From: Capitulum mitella
Lineage: Eukaryota > Arthropoda > Thecostraca > Pollicipedomorpha > Pollicipedidae
Direction of reading: 5' to 3'
Assembly: GCA_030062745.1 (NCBI GenBank)
Contig: CP099846.1
Location: forward strand, 19,129,621-19,193,620
Length of the DNA stretch: 64,000 nt
Each line of letters starts with the position of its first letter. Positions within the stretch are counted from its first letter, which is position 1. The notes beneath the pieces were generated by a model that was given only the letters and a program-made list of their open reading frames with translations, did no database searches and was not told the DNA's origin. Of the stretch, positions 11,601 to 23,224 are shown piece after piece. The position numbers were made by a program, and so were the translations under genes.

Positions 11601-12985
11601 GATCTGTGACATCTGTGACAGCAGTGTTATGCATTGGATGCCGGACGATTGAGCCCAAGTGGCTGTTCGCTCTAACCCAAAATCAACCAGCCAAACTCTT
11701 TCGGAGATTACCTCTTTCAGGAGTAATCTGACAAGTAGGAGGTAGGAAACTGTTACCTAAGTTATTTATTATTTATAGGCAGATACCGACGGTAATCTTT
11801 ACTAAGCATATATGCCTGCCTGTCCAAGGTTCCCGGGAACACTTTACGCCGGCAGATTATCCATCGTTCCATCCGTCATCGACGGAAATATTTTAGTCAC
11901 CAAGGTGAAAAGCGGGAACTCGGGATCGATCTACCAACCTTCAGAGGGATGGCCAGGGAGATTACGCAGAGGCGGAAGTACACAAAGTTTGCTGGGCAAG
12001 TGGGTGAAAAGGAGGTTTGTGGTGCTTTTGGTACTCAAAGACCTAAATTCATTCATGATCTAACCATTAACCATGCGCAACTGTGTTTTATCGGATTTTA
12101 TCGGGTGTTTTATCGCGATTTTCCATTTCTCTGCACGGCGTTCCTGGCATCGCGTCTGTTAGTCACCTAGGTGACCAAATGCGAATTGTGCGTTGCGAGC
12201 GGCACTGAGAAAACAATTTGAGAATGTTTCACATTCTTATTTTTCACCAGTTTTAGGACTCACATTCCAGCTTGAGTCCGCTCCTGAAGCTCTTGCTAAA
12301 CCAATCTTCCGCGTGGAATCGGAGGGCTCATTATAAAAACCAGCAAATGCTCCATAAGTATCACTGATAAAGGCGTTGCATGATGAGGAGGTCTACTGGT
12401 CTCACGGCTGTGCGTATGGTTTTCCGTGAGACGCGTCACTGGTCTCAACGGATAAAGTCGTGACATTCATTGGCACGCATGCAGCAGCTCGAGCTGGCGA
12501 ACTTGAATCGGCGGCGTTGAACGAGCAGATTACTGTCACTGGCAGTGTTGGTGAGGTGGTTGAGTGAGGTGGTCGGCTTGAGGACGTTGTGGGATGCGGT
12601 CAGGCGCGCCAAGCTGAGCCAGGCATGCTGTGGAATCTTCCGACAGCCATGGACGTAGATGGTAAGGTGCTTGACATGAAGATGTTTTTTTCATAGGGAC
12701 GTGTTTCTATTTTTTTATTATTCTTTTATTATATATTCACTAAATTTTGAAGCTTTGTCACGACTAACTACGAGAATTATAGGAAATACGGGCGACTGGA
12801 CAGCTCTGTTACCAGCATTCTACAATGACTTGACAGTCCTGTTAACATTGTCTCAACGTTGACCCACCTCGTACCACGGGGTGTCTGAACACCTCTCTCA
12901 GGTTTCTCCGCCATAGCGGAAAAAGGGAAAAACACAGGGCCGTCAGATTTACAGCACCCTTTTCTATCATTCATAGCACATATTC
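11601..12985. other. No gene recognised
   Basis: Short frames only. Two phrases at about 12398 and 12431 repeat ACTGGTCTCA with a following CGG. No other structure was seen. Confidence 0.5.
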
Positions 12986-14215
12986 TGTCGAACTTTTAGC
13001 CACTGATCAGGTCATGTCACTGACGTAGGTCAGGTCATAGAGGTCAGAAAACCTTGAAACCTATAACTTTTTTGGGGCTGGACTGAGTTTGCTAAAACTT
13101 GCAGGAGCTGTAGCATATGCTAGAAGGCACAATTTGTATATTTCAGGTTTTTAGGATGGTTCCAGGCCAATGACCTGAGGTCAGATTAATTTTAGCCCCC
13201 TTTTGAGACTTCGTCTAAATGTGGGTGGGTTTTTACGGGATTACGATGCTCAGATATTATCAGTAGCATGACCCCTCGCATTTGCTACCGTCATGTCACC
13301 AGACCATCCGTGATCTTGGCTTAGGTCATGACCCACCAATGTTTGCGCATGTTATAAACACACTTTTTGCCCGGATTTAGTAATTTGCACTTCGCTTAAG
13401 TTATAAAGGGTGCTGAATTCGAATTAAGGGTTCAAAATAAACTTGTCTCACACTGTAGGGCAAAACGAAAACACTAGAGGTCATTATCATATCGCATTAT
13501 TATCACATCACTAAAGAGTTTGTGGCATTGAATCGGTTACTGCAATGTGTGAAAACAATGTTAGGGATTAACTGCGACAAGAGGGTTCCAATAAAAAAAT
13601 CCATGTATGATCACATCCACTTTATTTATTCCTCCTCACGGCAGGCGCATCAAGTGGCGTCGGAGGCCGTCGGCTGGTGACCTCATACATACATACGTAC
13701 TCATACATCTCTTGGCCTCCATCGACTCTTCCTGAACCCTTAAAAATATTCCACTTGCCACGAAGACCACGCTAAAACTTTGAATTTTTCGACTCCTGTC
13801 ATATGAAAATCTGGCTATAGTTGGCCTCAGCTGGCCTTTGGTTCAATCTGGAATCGTGCTTGAGTATCTATGGTGTGCTTGTGATCTCATCAGCACCCTC
13901 TTAAACGCAAATTAGCTATAAAAACATGCTCATCGGTAAGAATAAAAAGACTTATATTTTATAAAAAGACGTACATTTTAAAAATCTATCATTTTGGAAT
14001 GATGACGTGACCTGACCTAACTCGCGCCCAAAGTCAAAAAGAGGCAAATGTGCTGAAAAAGACTGTTTGTCATCTTTTTAGCTATCGTGTAAGGCATCAT
14101 TTGGGGCAAAATATGGATTAGTTGCTGAACTATAAAGAAACAAAAAAAGACATTTCTGGCCATATTTCCTTGAATTTGGGGTAATTTTCAAAAATATTAC
14201 CGGTTTCGAGCTCTA
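12986..14215. repeat. AGGTCA-rich dispersed repeat, block 2
   Basis: It contains clustered AGGTCA/TGACCT half-sites (13002-13046, 13168-13182, about 13310-13330, about 14006-14016), including the palindrome TGACCTGAGGTCA that also occurs at about 4960. The phrase is shared with the 4.5-5.8 kb element and the 55.9-58.3 kb block, so the three are probably related repeats. There is no coding potential. Confidence 0.4.
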
Positions 14216-14774
14216 CTCTTCAAGTGCTTTTCGATGATGTATCTCCCATTTTCCTCCGATACGTGGTTCGCAACTAAGGGAGGGAAAGGTATTCCAACAC
14301 CTCGGGTACGGGGAAGATGTATCTGACGACTGGTATGGGGCGGGTTAAAGAAGCCCACAGTGCACCGTGCAGGCAGGCTGGACGAAAGGCGACGCGCTCT
14401 TTAAACCCGTAAACCGGGACGCGTGGTTCGACAGTTCTATTATTAGCGCGAAAATGCAGAACGGAGATTCCTAATTTCTGCGTTCCTGACATGACACCGA
14501 GGGTGTAATTCCTTATCTGTGTGTGCCTAGCGTAACATTCCTGTGAATATTTATAGCTGTTCGTGCGGCAGTAACGGTTTCATCACTCGACGGCCGTCGC
14601 CAGCTCAACCTCGTCTGGGTTCAGCCTCGTTTCGACCAAATACATTTAAAAGTGTGATTTTTTGCTTCTGAGACCACGGTTTTAAAGTACGACACCAGAA
14701 CCTAAAAGTGAGATATTTTGGAAATGGCGTTAGACAATGAGGCCAGTGACCATTCTCACCGACGCACAAGTGGG
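14216..14774. other. No gene recognised
   Basis: One 72-codon minus-strand frame has no recognisable motif. A GGGGCGGGTTAAAG phrase at about 14337 resembles the ends of the 4.5-kb element. Confidence 0.45.
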
Positions 14775-15100
14775 ACCGTACCCGTTCTCAGAGGCAGGTA
14801 GGGGTTCTCATTTTCCACATTCAAAACAGACCACACGTTTTCCAGTACTCCAGTACTGGAAAACCAGGAGGACTCATTGGAGAACGTTTTCACTCGAGAC
14901 TGGTACCTGATCTCATGCAAAACCGCCTTGAACGGGTTTCGCGTGAATACGTGAAACCGGGTGATTTTGAGACCAGGTACCAGTCTCGAGTGAAACCAGT
15001 CTTAAATGAATCCTACCAGTGTACTGGAAACCGCTGTCTGATTTGGCATGGCAATAGAGAAAATGAGAACCCCTACTGGTGAGAACAAGGACCCCTACCG
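14775..15100. mobile_element. Foldback element with arms of about 140 bp
   Basis: The left arm reads GTAGGGGTTCTCATTTTC, then TTTTCCAGTACTC, then CACTCGAGACTGGTACCTG, then a CTCATG/CAAAACC run. The right arm carries the reverse complement of the same blocks in reverse order (CAGGTACCAGTCTCGAGTG near 14974-14992, GAAAATGAGAACCCCTAC near 15058-15075). The centre is near 14935. It is non-coding, and no clear target duplication was found. Confidence 0.7.
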
Positions 15101-16700
15101 GATATCGGCTACTGGTCTCACTTTTTTCTCAGTGACGGCTAACGTTAGTGGCGCAAAACAAAAACAACTCACAAACCGTTGAGCATGACAGAGCGGCGTC
15201 CCGACCCAATTTCCCAGCGTCGGTACGGTCCCGTGATCGGGGCACTTTCAAACTGCAAATGCTGTATAGTCGATAATACGTTCAGCGATGTTTATTTTGC
15301 TCCTACGCAAGCCGACCGGGTAGCAGCGGTTACCAGAACACTGCCAGCTGCGTCATACATTAAGTTTTCAAAATGCTAGCGGCAGATTATGATCTTGGTC
15401 TAGTCATCTTAAACGGGTTCGCCGACTGCAGCTGGAAATATAACATGGTGGTCCACACCGCAAAGGCAGTCGCGGGCACACCAGACATGGACATTCAGAT
15501 GAAGAGTTTCAAAGGATGCCACGTCACATGGCGTATTATTAAATACCAAAATACTTTCCAAACTGGGCTCTGAAACTGGCGTTATCTGCGTAATTCAAAA
15601 ATGTTGCTGGTAGTTTGCATTCAGCTTTTGTTGCTCAAGTTCTCCATTAGATAAACTACATGGTTCCGTTTTGTTAGAAAACGTCGTTTGCCATCACAGT
15701 CTCGGCTATGAATGCGCAATCCAGGGCCTGAACTTTGTGCTCTCTTTTGAGTGTCAAATGATCCGAGTTTACGAACTTAACGGTAAGTGTCTGATTGAAA
15801 GCATTTTTTTTTTTACGAATACCTACCTTGCATTAGTGTATGCTGTATCTGAGTTGGACAAGCACCTTTGTCTCTATATAATCAGTAATGCCAAGTTTTC
15901 ACGCTAGTGATTCGGAACGCTACGTTGCTACGCTATCGCCCAGCCTGTTGGGCTATGTCAGTCAGTTATTACGTGAAATCGAATCAAAACGCTTGCATCT
16001 AAACGGCCCACAGTCAGGAATTAAACAAGCGTAATCAAAGGAAGAAATCACTGAATTTCCTGCTCAAGATTGAAATTGCGTTCCGGTAGCATATGCCTCA
16101 CAGCGGATCCCATTTCAGTCAGAAACAACTGGTGCGTCACGATACCTGCTATCCCAAGTACGTCCTCCAAATGTGGGGAAATCCGGCATTTCTATCAGCA
16201 CCTTTATCCCCGAGGATCACGTACTTACGACTTCAGAGGACGGTGAAACAAAGGTTAGAATACGCACAGATTGAAATGCTCAGGAAAATGGGGTAGTTTA
16301 ATCCTTGTAACATTTAATCCTTTTATCAAAAGCATCCCCATAAAAGACATATTCATCACTGGTTTGGCCTGTTCGAGCATGGGTGGCCAACATATGGGTC
16401 GTTTGATCCCTTCTTTGGGTATCTTTGAGTTTGGGTGACTTTACTTACAAGGAACTTCGTTTAATTTGTGTTTCATTTTGTCACCTCAGCTTTCGCCCAT
16501 TGTCCGATCATTGATCCAGTGTTCAGCCAACGATGTCACGTTCGCCGGCCTGGGTTTTTCGCCCAGCCAAGTTAAGTTCTCAAAAACCTCGTCCACCGCA
16601 CACACATCCCACTGTTGGAAGTATGTAGACTGCCTGACAATAACACATGTTCATGCAAAGATGACGTCATGGCCTACGTGGCGCTGCCATTTGGGAATGA
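15101..16700. other. No gene recognised
   Basis: Several 60-80-codon frames, none with recognisable motifs or paired splice sites. This stretch would be intron or 3' part of the adenylyl cyclase if the gene continues leftward, but no C2-domain exon was seen. Confidence 0.45.
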
Positions 16701-16704
16701 CCTC

Positions 16705-16880
16705 TGACTGACCTGGCGAGCCCGCTCATCTGGAGATAACCTCTGGACTGATCGTTCGTCTGAATATCACCTTTACATTAACCTGCCCTGGCCTTGTGCA
16801 GTCCTTCACGGAGAGACGACCTCTGGACCGACGTGCAGCGGTCGTCCATTTGAAGATAACCTCTGGACTGACCTGGCGCA
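16705..16880. repeat. Degenerate repeats of the exon-donor sequence
   Basis: The phrase GATAACCTCTGGACTGA occurs at about 16735 and 16855, with a variant near 16822. On the minus strand the donor context CGCCAG|GTCAGTC, which ends the exon at 16873, recurs near 16711 as CGCCAGGTCAGTC. The exon edge has been duplicated into the intron that follows it. Confidence 0.55.
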
Positions 16881-17040
16881 GACGTCCAGCTGGATGCAGC
16901 ACACAGCCGTGTAGAGGAGCAGGGCGCAGGCGACGTGGTGGCGGAACTGCGGGTCGCTCTGGCGGTGGTACTCCAATTCGCGGCGGCCGTCCTTGAACCA
17001 CAGCGTCACCGGGTGCAGCTCCTCCGACTGCCAGCACTGC
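16873..17040 (-). CDS. Adenylyl cyclase exon: end of C1b and start of second membrane domain
   Basis: This 168-bp exon on the minus strand starts after CGCCGCAG (acceptor) and ends at GCCAG|GTCAGT (donor). It encodes EELHPVTLWFKDGRRELEY, then DPQFRHHVACALLLYTAVCC, then IQLDV. Membrane adenylyl cyclases have the same order just before helix 7: a short beta segment ending in 'LxFxxxxxExEY', then a Phe/Tyr-rich entry into the first helix of the second six-helix set. It enters with one base of a codon and leaves with two. The previous placed exon ends on a codon boundary, so at least one exon between them is missing from this annotation. The minisatellite at 17041-17420 abuts its acceptor. The family assignment depends on context with the exons at 23-33 kb. 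Confidence 0.72.
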
Positions 17041-17420
17041 CTGCGGCGCAGGCGGATGGTCACGCGGTCAGTGTCAGCATTGCTTGCGGCACAGATGGAT
17101 GGTCATACGGTCAGCGCCCGATGCATAGAGACGGTCAAACGGTCAGCAACAGCACTGCCTGCGGCGGAGACGGACGGTCACGCGGTCAGCGCCAGCACTG
17201 TCTGCGGCGGAGACAGGTCAAGCGGTCAGCGCCAGCACTGTCTGCGGCGGAGACAGGTCAAGCGGTCAGCGCCAGCACTGTCTGCGGCGGAGACAGGTCA
17301 AGCGGTCAGCGCCAGCACTGTCTGCGGCGGACACAGGTCAAGCGGTCAGCGCCAGCACTGTCTGCGGCGGAGACAGGTCAAGCGGTCAGCGCCAGCACTG
17401 TCTGCGGCGGAGACAGGTCG
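17032..17420. repeat. 40-bp minisatellite derived from the adjacent splice acceptor
   Basis: Six nearly identical 40-bp units fill 17181-17420 (AGCGGTCAGCGCCAGCACTG then TCTGCGGCGGAGACAGGTCA), with one differing by a single base (ACACAGG). Degenerate units continue to 17032 and reach the exon edge. In the sense of the adenylyl cyclase (minus strand) each unit contains CGCCGCAGACAGTGCTGGC, nearly the same as the genuine acceptor and first exon bases CGCCGCAG|GCAGTGCTGGC. Plus-strand frames across it are repeats in frame and are not genes. Confidence 0.9.
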
Positions 17421-18621
17421 AGAAGGTACATCAAGTTTCAGATGGATCAAACAAACTTTTCTGAAGCTGCCCTCGAAAAATCTCAGGGGGTTTCATCACC
17501 CCCTTCCTATAAGGGCGAGGGTTAACCCCGTTCCCCGGCCCCCACGACCAAAATTACGTAACGTCGCCCTTTTTGTCGTCAGTGCCAAATTCAGGGTTCT
17601 TTCCAGACGTTTACCTGTCACACCTATGCATAAAACGTTCTCTTCTGTCGCTGACAATCACACTGCCACCCCTTCATACGTCACGATCCGCAGAAACTTT
17701 TCTCGCGAAACGGGAACTCTCTTCGGAAACCGCGGCGCCGCCTACGGCTCCGGACCAGTGTTGACCCGGAGAGACCAGCTCGCTGTACAGAAATGGCAGT
17801 GTGACGTCTTTCCTGACCGAGTACGACTACCTAAACAGCGGCAGGCGTCACTGCCAGCCGGAGGTGATGCATCAGCAGGAGAACAGGTCTATTTTCCCGA
17901 CAGTCACGAGAACGTTCACAAAGGACAGGCCCACTTTGTTGCGGCTAAGTGGATCTTAATGGATCTTTTGTGGGCGCCGACCAGGTTAACAGAGTTCGTG
18001 TGGTCTGGCGCAGCGTTGGTTGTGTTGGCTTTTTTAAAAGACACTTCCATGTAACAACTCAAAGTTAAACTAAGGTACCATCTCAAACAACGGACGTAAA
18101 TGTTCATTGTTCATGCACTAGCTGAACTGATTTCAAATCTTCAATTGTTTGATTGTACCCTCCTAACGGCGATGAGCAGTATTTCACAAAAGGCAGTTAC
18201 TGTGGCCATTTAGGCTGGTGTCTAGTCGCATGTGAACTGTCGAATAGATGCTGATGTGTCAGCATGGTTCAGATTAGCATGCATGCTGATGCTGAATAGA
18301 TGTCTCTCAAGTCACGTAAAGATAAATGAACTGAACAGGTTTCGTCACTTAATGATAAAAGTGGAGAGGTGCAAATGATAAGCAGGGGCTAGGACGAATT
18401 GCATTCATATAACTGGTACTTACAGATTAACCGTAAGCGATTACTCATGGTATGCACTGTGTCAAGAATCAGCGGAAGCTATATGGATGATTCATGCCGT
18501 TGTTGCAGATGATCCTTTGAAAACCGGTGGCTAAATACACCGTCATGGAAAACCGTGAACATTTTTCAGAAGAACAAATACTTAAACATACTTTTTATAA
18601 CAAAAGTTATCCGACAGTAAC

Positions 18622-18888
18622 CAGACACGTAGCCAGGATTTTCCTTGGGGGGGGGGCAAGTATCAAATCTTGTCATATGCCACTGGCGTATGACAAAAGT
18701 TATAAGAAAAGGTAACAATTTTAGGCAATTAAACTGACATTTAACGCACAGAAAAACATATAATATTTGCTTTTGTAACATATATATGATCACTATTTCG
18801 TATTCTTGAGAAATCGCTAAATATCTGGTTTATACCGGTTGGCTCGGGGCCTTGGTCCCCATGCGGTCCCCCGTTTGCTATGTGCCTG
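18622..18888. mobile_element. Short hAT-type element, family B, copy 1
   Basis: A 267-bp element beginning CAGACACGTAGCCAGGATTT with a G run and ending GCTATGTGCCTG, flanked by ACAGTAAC (18614-18621) and ACAGTAAT (18889-18896), a 7/8 target-site duplication. Its interior is homologous in the opposite orientation to 43714-43965. An 8-bp duplication with CAG...CTG ends is the hAT pattern. It is non-coding and non-autonomous. Confidence 0.8.
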
Positions 18889-19139
18889 ACAGTAATGCAT
18901 TTCTGACCGTTCTCTGTTATTGCTGAGTAGATCATTCTGATAAAAAAGTGATCTGCCATACGTACTCAGTGTACTGTGTGGTAGAGAAACATGGTTTTAC
19001 GTTATATTCCATACCGTAATAACAAACAATTTATCATTGTTGAAGCGCTTATTTATGGGCTCGGTAGAATTGATTCAAACCACGGTGAAAATCAAAGGAT
19101 GCGTGCCTTTAACCTGACAAAAACAACACTCATCACAAT

Positions 19140-19149
19140 ACATATACAT

Positions 19150-19212
<63 letters not shown>
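19140..19212. repeat. (CA)n(TA)n compound microsatellite
   Basis: About 11 CA units pass directly into about 21 TA units. Frames across it are repeat artefacts. Confidence 0.95.
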
Positions 19213-19216
<4 letters not shown>

Positions 19217-21435
19217 AAAATCATCAACATGAAGGGCTTCCTCCTAAGGCAGTTTGGAAAGTCCGCAAGTCCATTTACAATTGCTGGTGGATAACTGTAA
19301 AACGACTGGTGTCTACTCAATGCAGGCAATATGATGACATCGAGCAGCTTACTCAACGACAGATATATCCACACCGTCTGGATTCCGGGTCGTTTTAATT
19401 ACTTTCCCAGATCTCATTATGAAATTCCGCAGTGAAGCGCTAACTAGTCTGAATGTCACGTGAATCGCGCAGGTATGCATATGGTTTTCTGTGGTCGAAA
19501 TCGTGAAGATGGTTTCAAGGCAGCCGCCGCGCTGTCGAGCTGTGACTTATGATTTCTGCGTGGGACGCTTAAATACTGGCCGTCGCCAGCGCGTGTAATT
19601 TAACTGTCACGGAGGACCACTGACGGAGGTTTAGATATTCCCGGGACGTGCAGCTGTCAAGGCGACGTCTCGGCGGACCTGGGGACCTGACAGTCACGCA
19701 AAGTGACGGTACGGGTCACGGAACACCGCAAATTAAACCGGACCGGCACGCCGTCTACATTTTTCATGCGACGCATAAAAAATGGTTGGATGAGGAGGTC
19801 TACCGCCATAGTGCCGCGCACTACATCACAAACGAGCAACTGGAAGAGCATGATGCCCTGCCCTAGTCAGCAGGCTAGTCACAACTGAAAAGAAATCTGC
19901 ATGGTGAGCTCACTGATGTGATTCTTTGTCTAGACTGGACAGTTTTGTCGAGGAACCGCCTGGCGTCTGAACCGATGACTGCCAAACCGGAATGCTATTG
20001 ACTGCTCCTTTACCTCCCAATAGCCACCGTTCAACAAACTAACACGCTGCAATGATCATGGCTTCATAAATCAGACGCCATGTACAGTTCCGAGGTCAAT
20101 GTACCCTGACTGCCGTCACTGTCATCGGAGCGCAACAAAGACATTTCAAAACCAGGTGAAAAGACAACTATTTTTCTGGGGGACCTCAACGCCATTACCC
20201 AGAAACATCCAACCGACAACATCTATGGTCATCTCGTCGCCCATGAGCCCGGTGACGCGCGCCCCCGTCACTCCAAGTGCATAATGCTGACGTCATTTTT
20301 AGCGGAGTCAGACAGCCACCGCGGCCTCGACAACCGGGCGAGCCTTACCTGCAGTCTATGGTGGACATTCGGAGGGGGAACAGACTAGCCTCTACTGAAG
20401 ACATGCTCTGAAACAGAAACAGACGAGCGTCAGCCGGTCTGAGCAGTTTCTGACACGGCAGAATGTTTCTTGGGACGCAGTATGTCGCGGCAGAATGTCT
20501 CCTCGGTCGCGATATTTTCCGGGCCGGCGCCTGTTACGGCAGCGTCCCTCGGTGCACATCCCTGAACCATGTCGGGAGCTATGAAATCCAGGGTGGGAGT
20601 GTACTGCAGCTCAGGAGTGTACCTCAGCTCATCGAATCGAGCTTCTGCAGAACCACTGCCTGCGCGGAAGAGTATGTAGGTGCATCTACTGTGATGCAGA
20701 ATTTGGCTGGTGTTGTCCAGTCTCTGCCGTGACGACAAACCTGCCTGGTGCTGCCGCTAACACTCGCCATGTCAAAGCCTGATACAAAGCTAAAGCCAAA
20801 GCAAAAGCTTTCTACCAATGAAAGTCAGCTGTGTTCTTCCCTCTGTCGACTGTCGCGACATAAACCGCGCCAGGTACTGTCCGTCGAGGACTGTCGCGAC
20901 AGTTATTCCGTCAGGCATGCACTGTCTGCGATCAGTGTTCCGACCGAGAGCCTGGCCGACACTGTCGGCCTCGCTGGTTGCTGGCAGAATCGCAGACGGC
21001 TGACTGAGGATGGCAGAGACGCCGGCAGCCTTGGCTGCCGTCGGAGTAAAACCCTCTGTGCCTTAATTTTTGGGGATATTTTCCACAGTTATGGCTAAAA
21101 GTTGATGGAATTTTGCAGACACCCACTAATGCCCGTTTCTGGAAAAGGCTCAGCCACGATCGAAAGACAACAAGAGTACTTCCCACAGAACCCAATGTTT
21201 TAAACTAGCGTATTGGACAGCGTTCACATTCTACATGGGCATGTGACATTGGCCTGAAAGGAAGCAGGCAGCTGGTAAGACGAACAGGCGGCATCCTGGT
21301 TCGTGGCCATCTACAGGGGAGTCCGACCGCATTCGCAGCAGTATCCGGTTTACGATTGTCTGTTAACAGCTCTCAGAGCTTAGCCTGTTGAGTCCTGGCT
21401 CGGGGTCATCTGCGAGGAAAACCTGTATCTCCTAC

Positions 21436-21606
21436 CAGGGGCGCAGCCAGGGTTTTCTCAAGGGGGAGAGGGCGGGGCTCAGTGTGAACTGAAATCGTAC
21501 GAAAAGGCCCTGCCGGGAAGACGATGTGCAATGGTTTTCACAAAAAATGTGGGCCTGAGGGGAAAGGGGACCGGTCCCCCAGGCCCCATCCTTGGCTGCG
21601 TCTGTG
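21436..21606. mobile_element. Short hAT-type element, family A, copy 2
   Basis: A 171-bp element with ends CAGGGGCGCAGCCAGG and GGCTGCGTCTGTG (imperfect inverted repeats), flanked by a perfect 8-bp target duplication TCTCCTAC at 21428-21435 and 21607-21614. Interior blocks are shared with 11275-11427. The intact duplication indicates a comparatively recent insertion. It lies in an adenylyl cyclase intron. Confidence 0.85.
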
Positions 21607-23122
21607 TCTCCTACCAGTCTGATCGCATTAGCAACAGTACCCAGTTCACGTTTGTCTGTTGACATCTCTCAGAACTTAGCCTCTTGAGTCGATGAATATT
21701 CTGATGGCGTGTGTTTCGCTGTGTTGTCCGAAAGGCCGCCGACAAGCTTGGCTGTGGCGACTCCGCTGGGTGGACAACGTCATAACCCCACAACCTCTAT
21801 CCGGGGTGTAAACTAGGCATAAATTTGTTTTTCACCCTGAACATCTATGAAAAGTATCTTCGTTTTGATCCAATTTTGGTCAAATCTTTTCCGGAAACTG
21901 GCACTTAAGCTGAGTCGGCGGTCTACCAAATTCCACCATATCTAAGCAGTAACTGCGGAATAATAAAAAATAAATAGAAATGAGTGAGTAAAAAGCGCGA
22001 AAGGTCTGACGCGGACATCAGCCGCGTCAGGCGGGTGGCTCGCTCGGATGTGCGGTCCCCAGCGCCGGTCGGCGGGTGTCCAGCGCCACCACAAGCCGCG
22101 CACCGCAGAGGGCAGGGCTGCGGCAGTACCGTCGGCGGCTCCGGCGCGACTGACGGTGGCACGAAGTGGCGTGCTCAGTGAGCCAACGCAATACCCCTGC
22201 CTCTGACCCAAACTAAGACATACAAACTTCGACTGAGGCTCTGTGACGAGTCGACACGACAAAAGCCTGTGTTTGAATGGCGTCTGGTGTGGGGAAAATA
22301 AGAGATAGCGTCGATGCTGTGGACTGGAAACATATGAAACAGAATTCCTTTGTTACCAAAGCCCAATGCGATCCTTCACCGTGAATATTTCACTGCGTCG
22401 CAATATGCGGCCGGTCTGAGCCGTAAGCCAAACGGGGAAATCCGCTCAAACATTGGTCGCAGTTTATCCAGACGGTGCCTCCCTGCAACCACAGCATCGA
22501 CGGGTTTTGCTAACGGTGGGGGACTGTCGAAAACTGTAGTATGATTTCAGTCATCTGAAGAAAGGCGACGTGGGTAATCGCACAGCGTGTGAAATTTTGC
22601 GTGTCCACCGCATAATTGTGGGAACGGCGGTCACGAAACCATTCTTCTTTTAACTTTAGTTAAACAGTTACTTGGCTGGATATACCTGGGCATGGAAGAG
22701 AAGACGTTACTCAGATTTTACCATTCACCATTCAACACGTCTTTCTTGGCCTCCTAACCAAAACACCAGCATTCAAGGGCGGGAGACAGTCCTCGCCATG
22801 GAATGACAGGGACAGTCTCCTGCCATTACATCAGGGACTCAGTGATCCCTATAGCCAGACTATCGAGCCCCTAACTGGAGACAGGAGGGGTAAGGGACGC
22901 ACTCCCTCTTCTTCCCCCCTCGCAGCCACTTCTTCCCTGTTGTCTCCCCGCCGGAGACGCCTCTGCCTGACATCCGATGACTGGGTGTCCACTGCTAAGG
23001 ACCATCCCAGACTTGAAACTCAGCCACGACTGAGTTCGAGCAGCCTCCAGCGCCCTGTTCCCGACGACAGAGGGTACCGCCGGGGCCGCGCAGCGCCCAG
23101 TCCTGGGCCGGGCAGACCGTAC

Positions 23123-23224
23123 CGCCAGACCGATGTTCGTCGCCAGCGCCGTTTCGTTGATGTTGGCGAACGGCTTGTCAGCGCCCCAGCACTCGACGTA
23201 CTTGTTCCGCTTGGCGGCCAGCTT
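23123..23224 (-). CDS. Adenylyl cyclase exon: C1b linker
   Basis: This 102-bp, 34-codon exon on the minus strand has acceptor CTGTCAG and donor GTACGG, in phase 0 at both ends, so it joins directly to the preceding exon that ends VPPQ. It encodes KLAAKRNKYVECWGADKP, then FANINETALATNIGLA. A 'WGAxKPFA' segment shortly after the C1a catalytic domain is found in membrane adenylyl cyclases of the ADCY2/4/7 group and insect Ac76E-like enzymes, so that is the best guess at subtype. The neighbouring CGGCAG at about 23252 is an alternative acceptor. Confidence 0.75.

Larger units (their letters stand above)
17421..23122 (-). other. Adenylyl cyclase intron region; at least one exon not located
   Basis: The placed exons on either side have incompatible phases (0 and 2), so one or more small exons of the C1b linker should lie here. 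No minus-strand segment with the expected acidic/Arg-rich sequence and splice sites was recognised. The long plus-strand frame that leaves the minisatellite and runs to 18054 is a chance extension. Two hAT-type elements and a CA/TA microsatellite are inserted here. Confidence 0.5.

Noticed and set aside
17159-17420. CRISPR-like array
   Set aside because: Units are contiguous with no unique spacers, and the DNA is animal; this is a minisatellite.
16993-18054. 353-codon plus-strand frame with repeated CLRRRQVKRSAPALSAAETG-like phrases
   Set aside because: It is the minisatellite read through in the sense opposite to the adenylyl cyclase, extended by chance. There is no domain, and the neighbouring frame is equally open over the array.
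20430-20738. Minus-strand segment considered as the missing cyclase exon
   Set aside because: There is a CGCGCAG acceptor, but the sequence does not match the C1b region and no donor restores the needed phase.
21930-22160. Minus-strand G+C-rich segment considered as the missing cyclase exon
   Set aside because: It has a GCCGCAG acceptor but lacks the expected acidic/Met pattern and a suitable donor.
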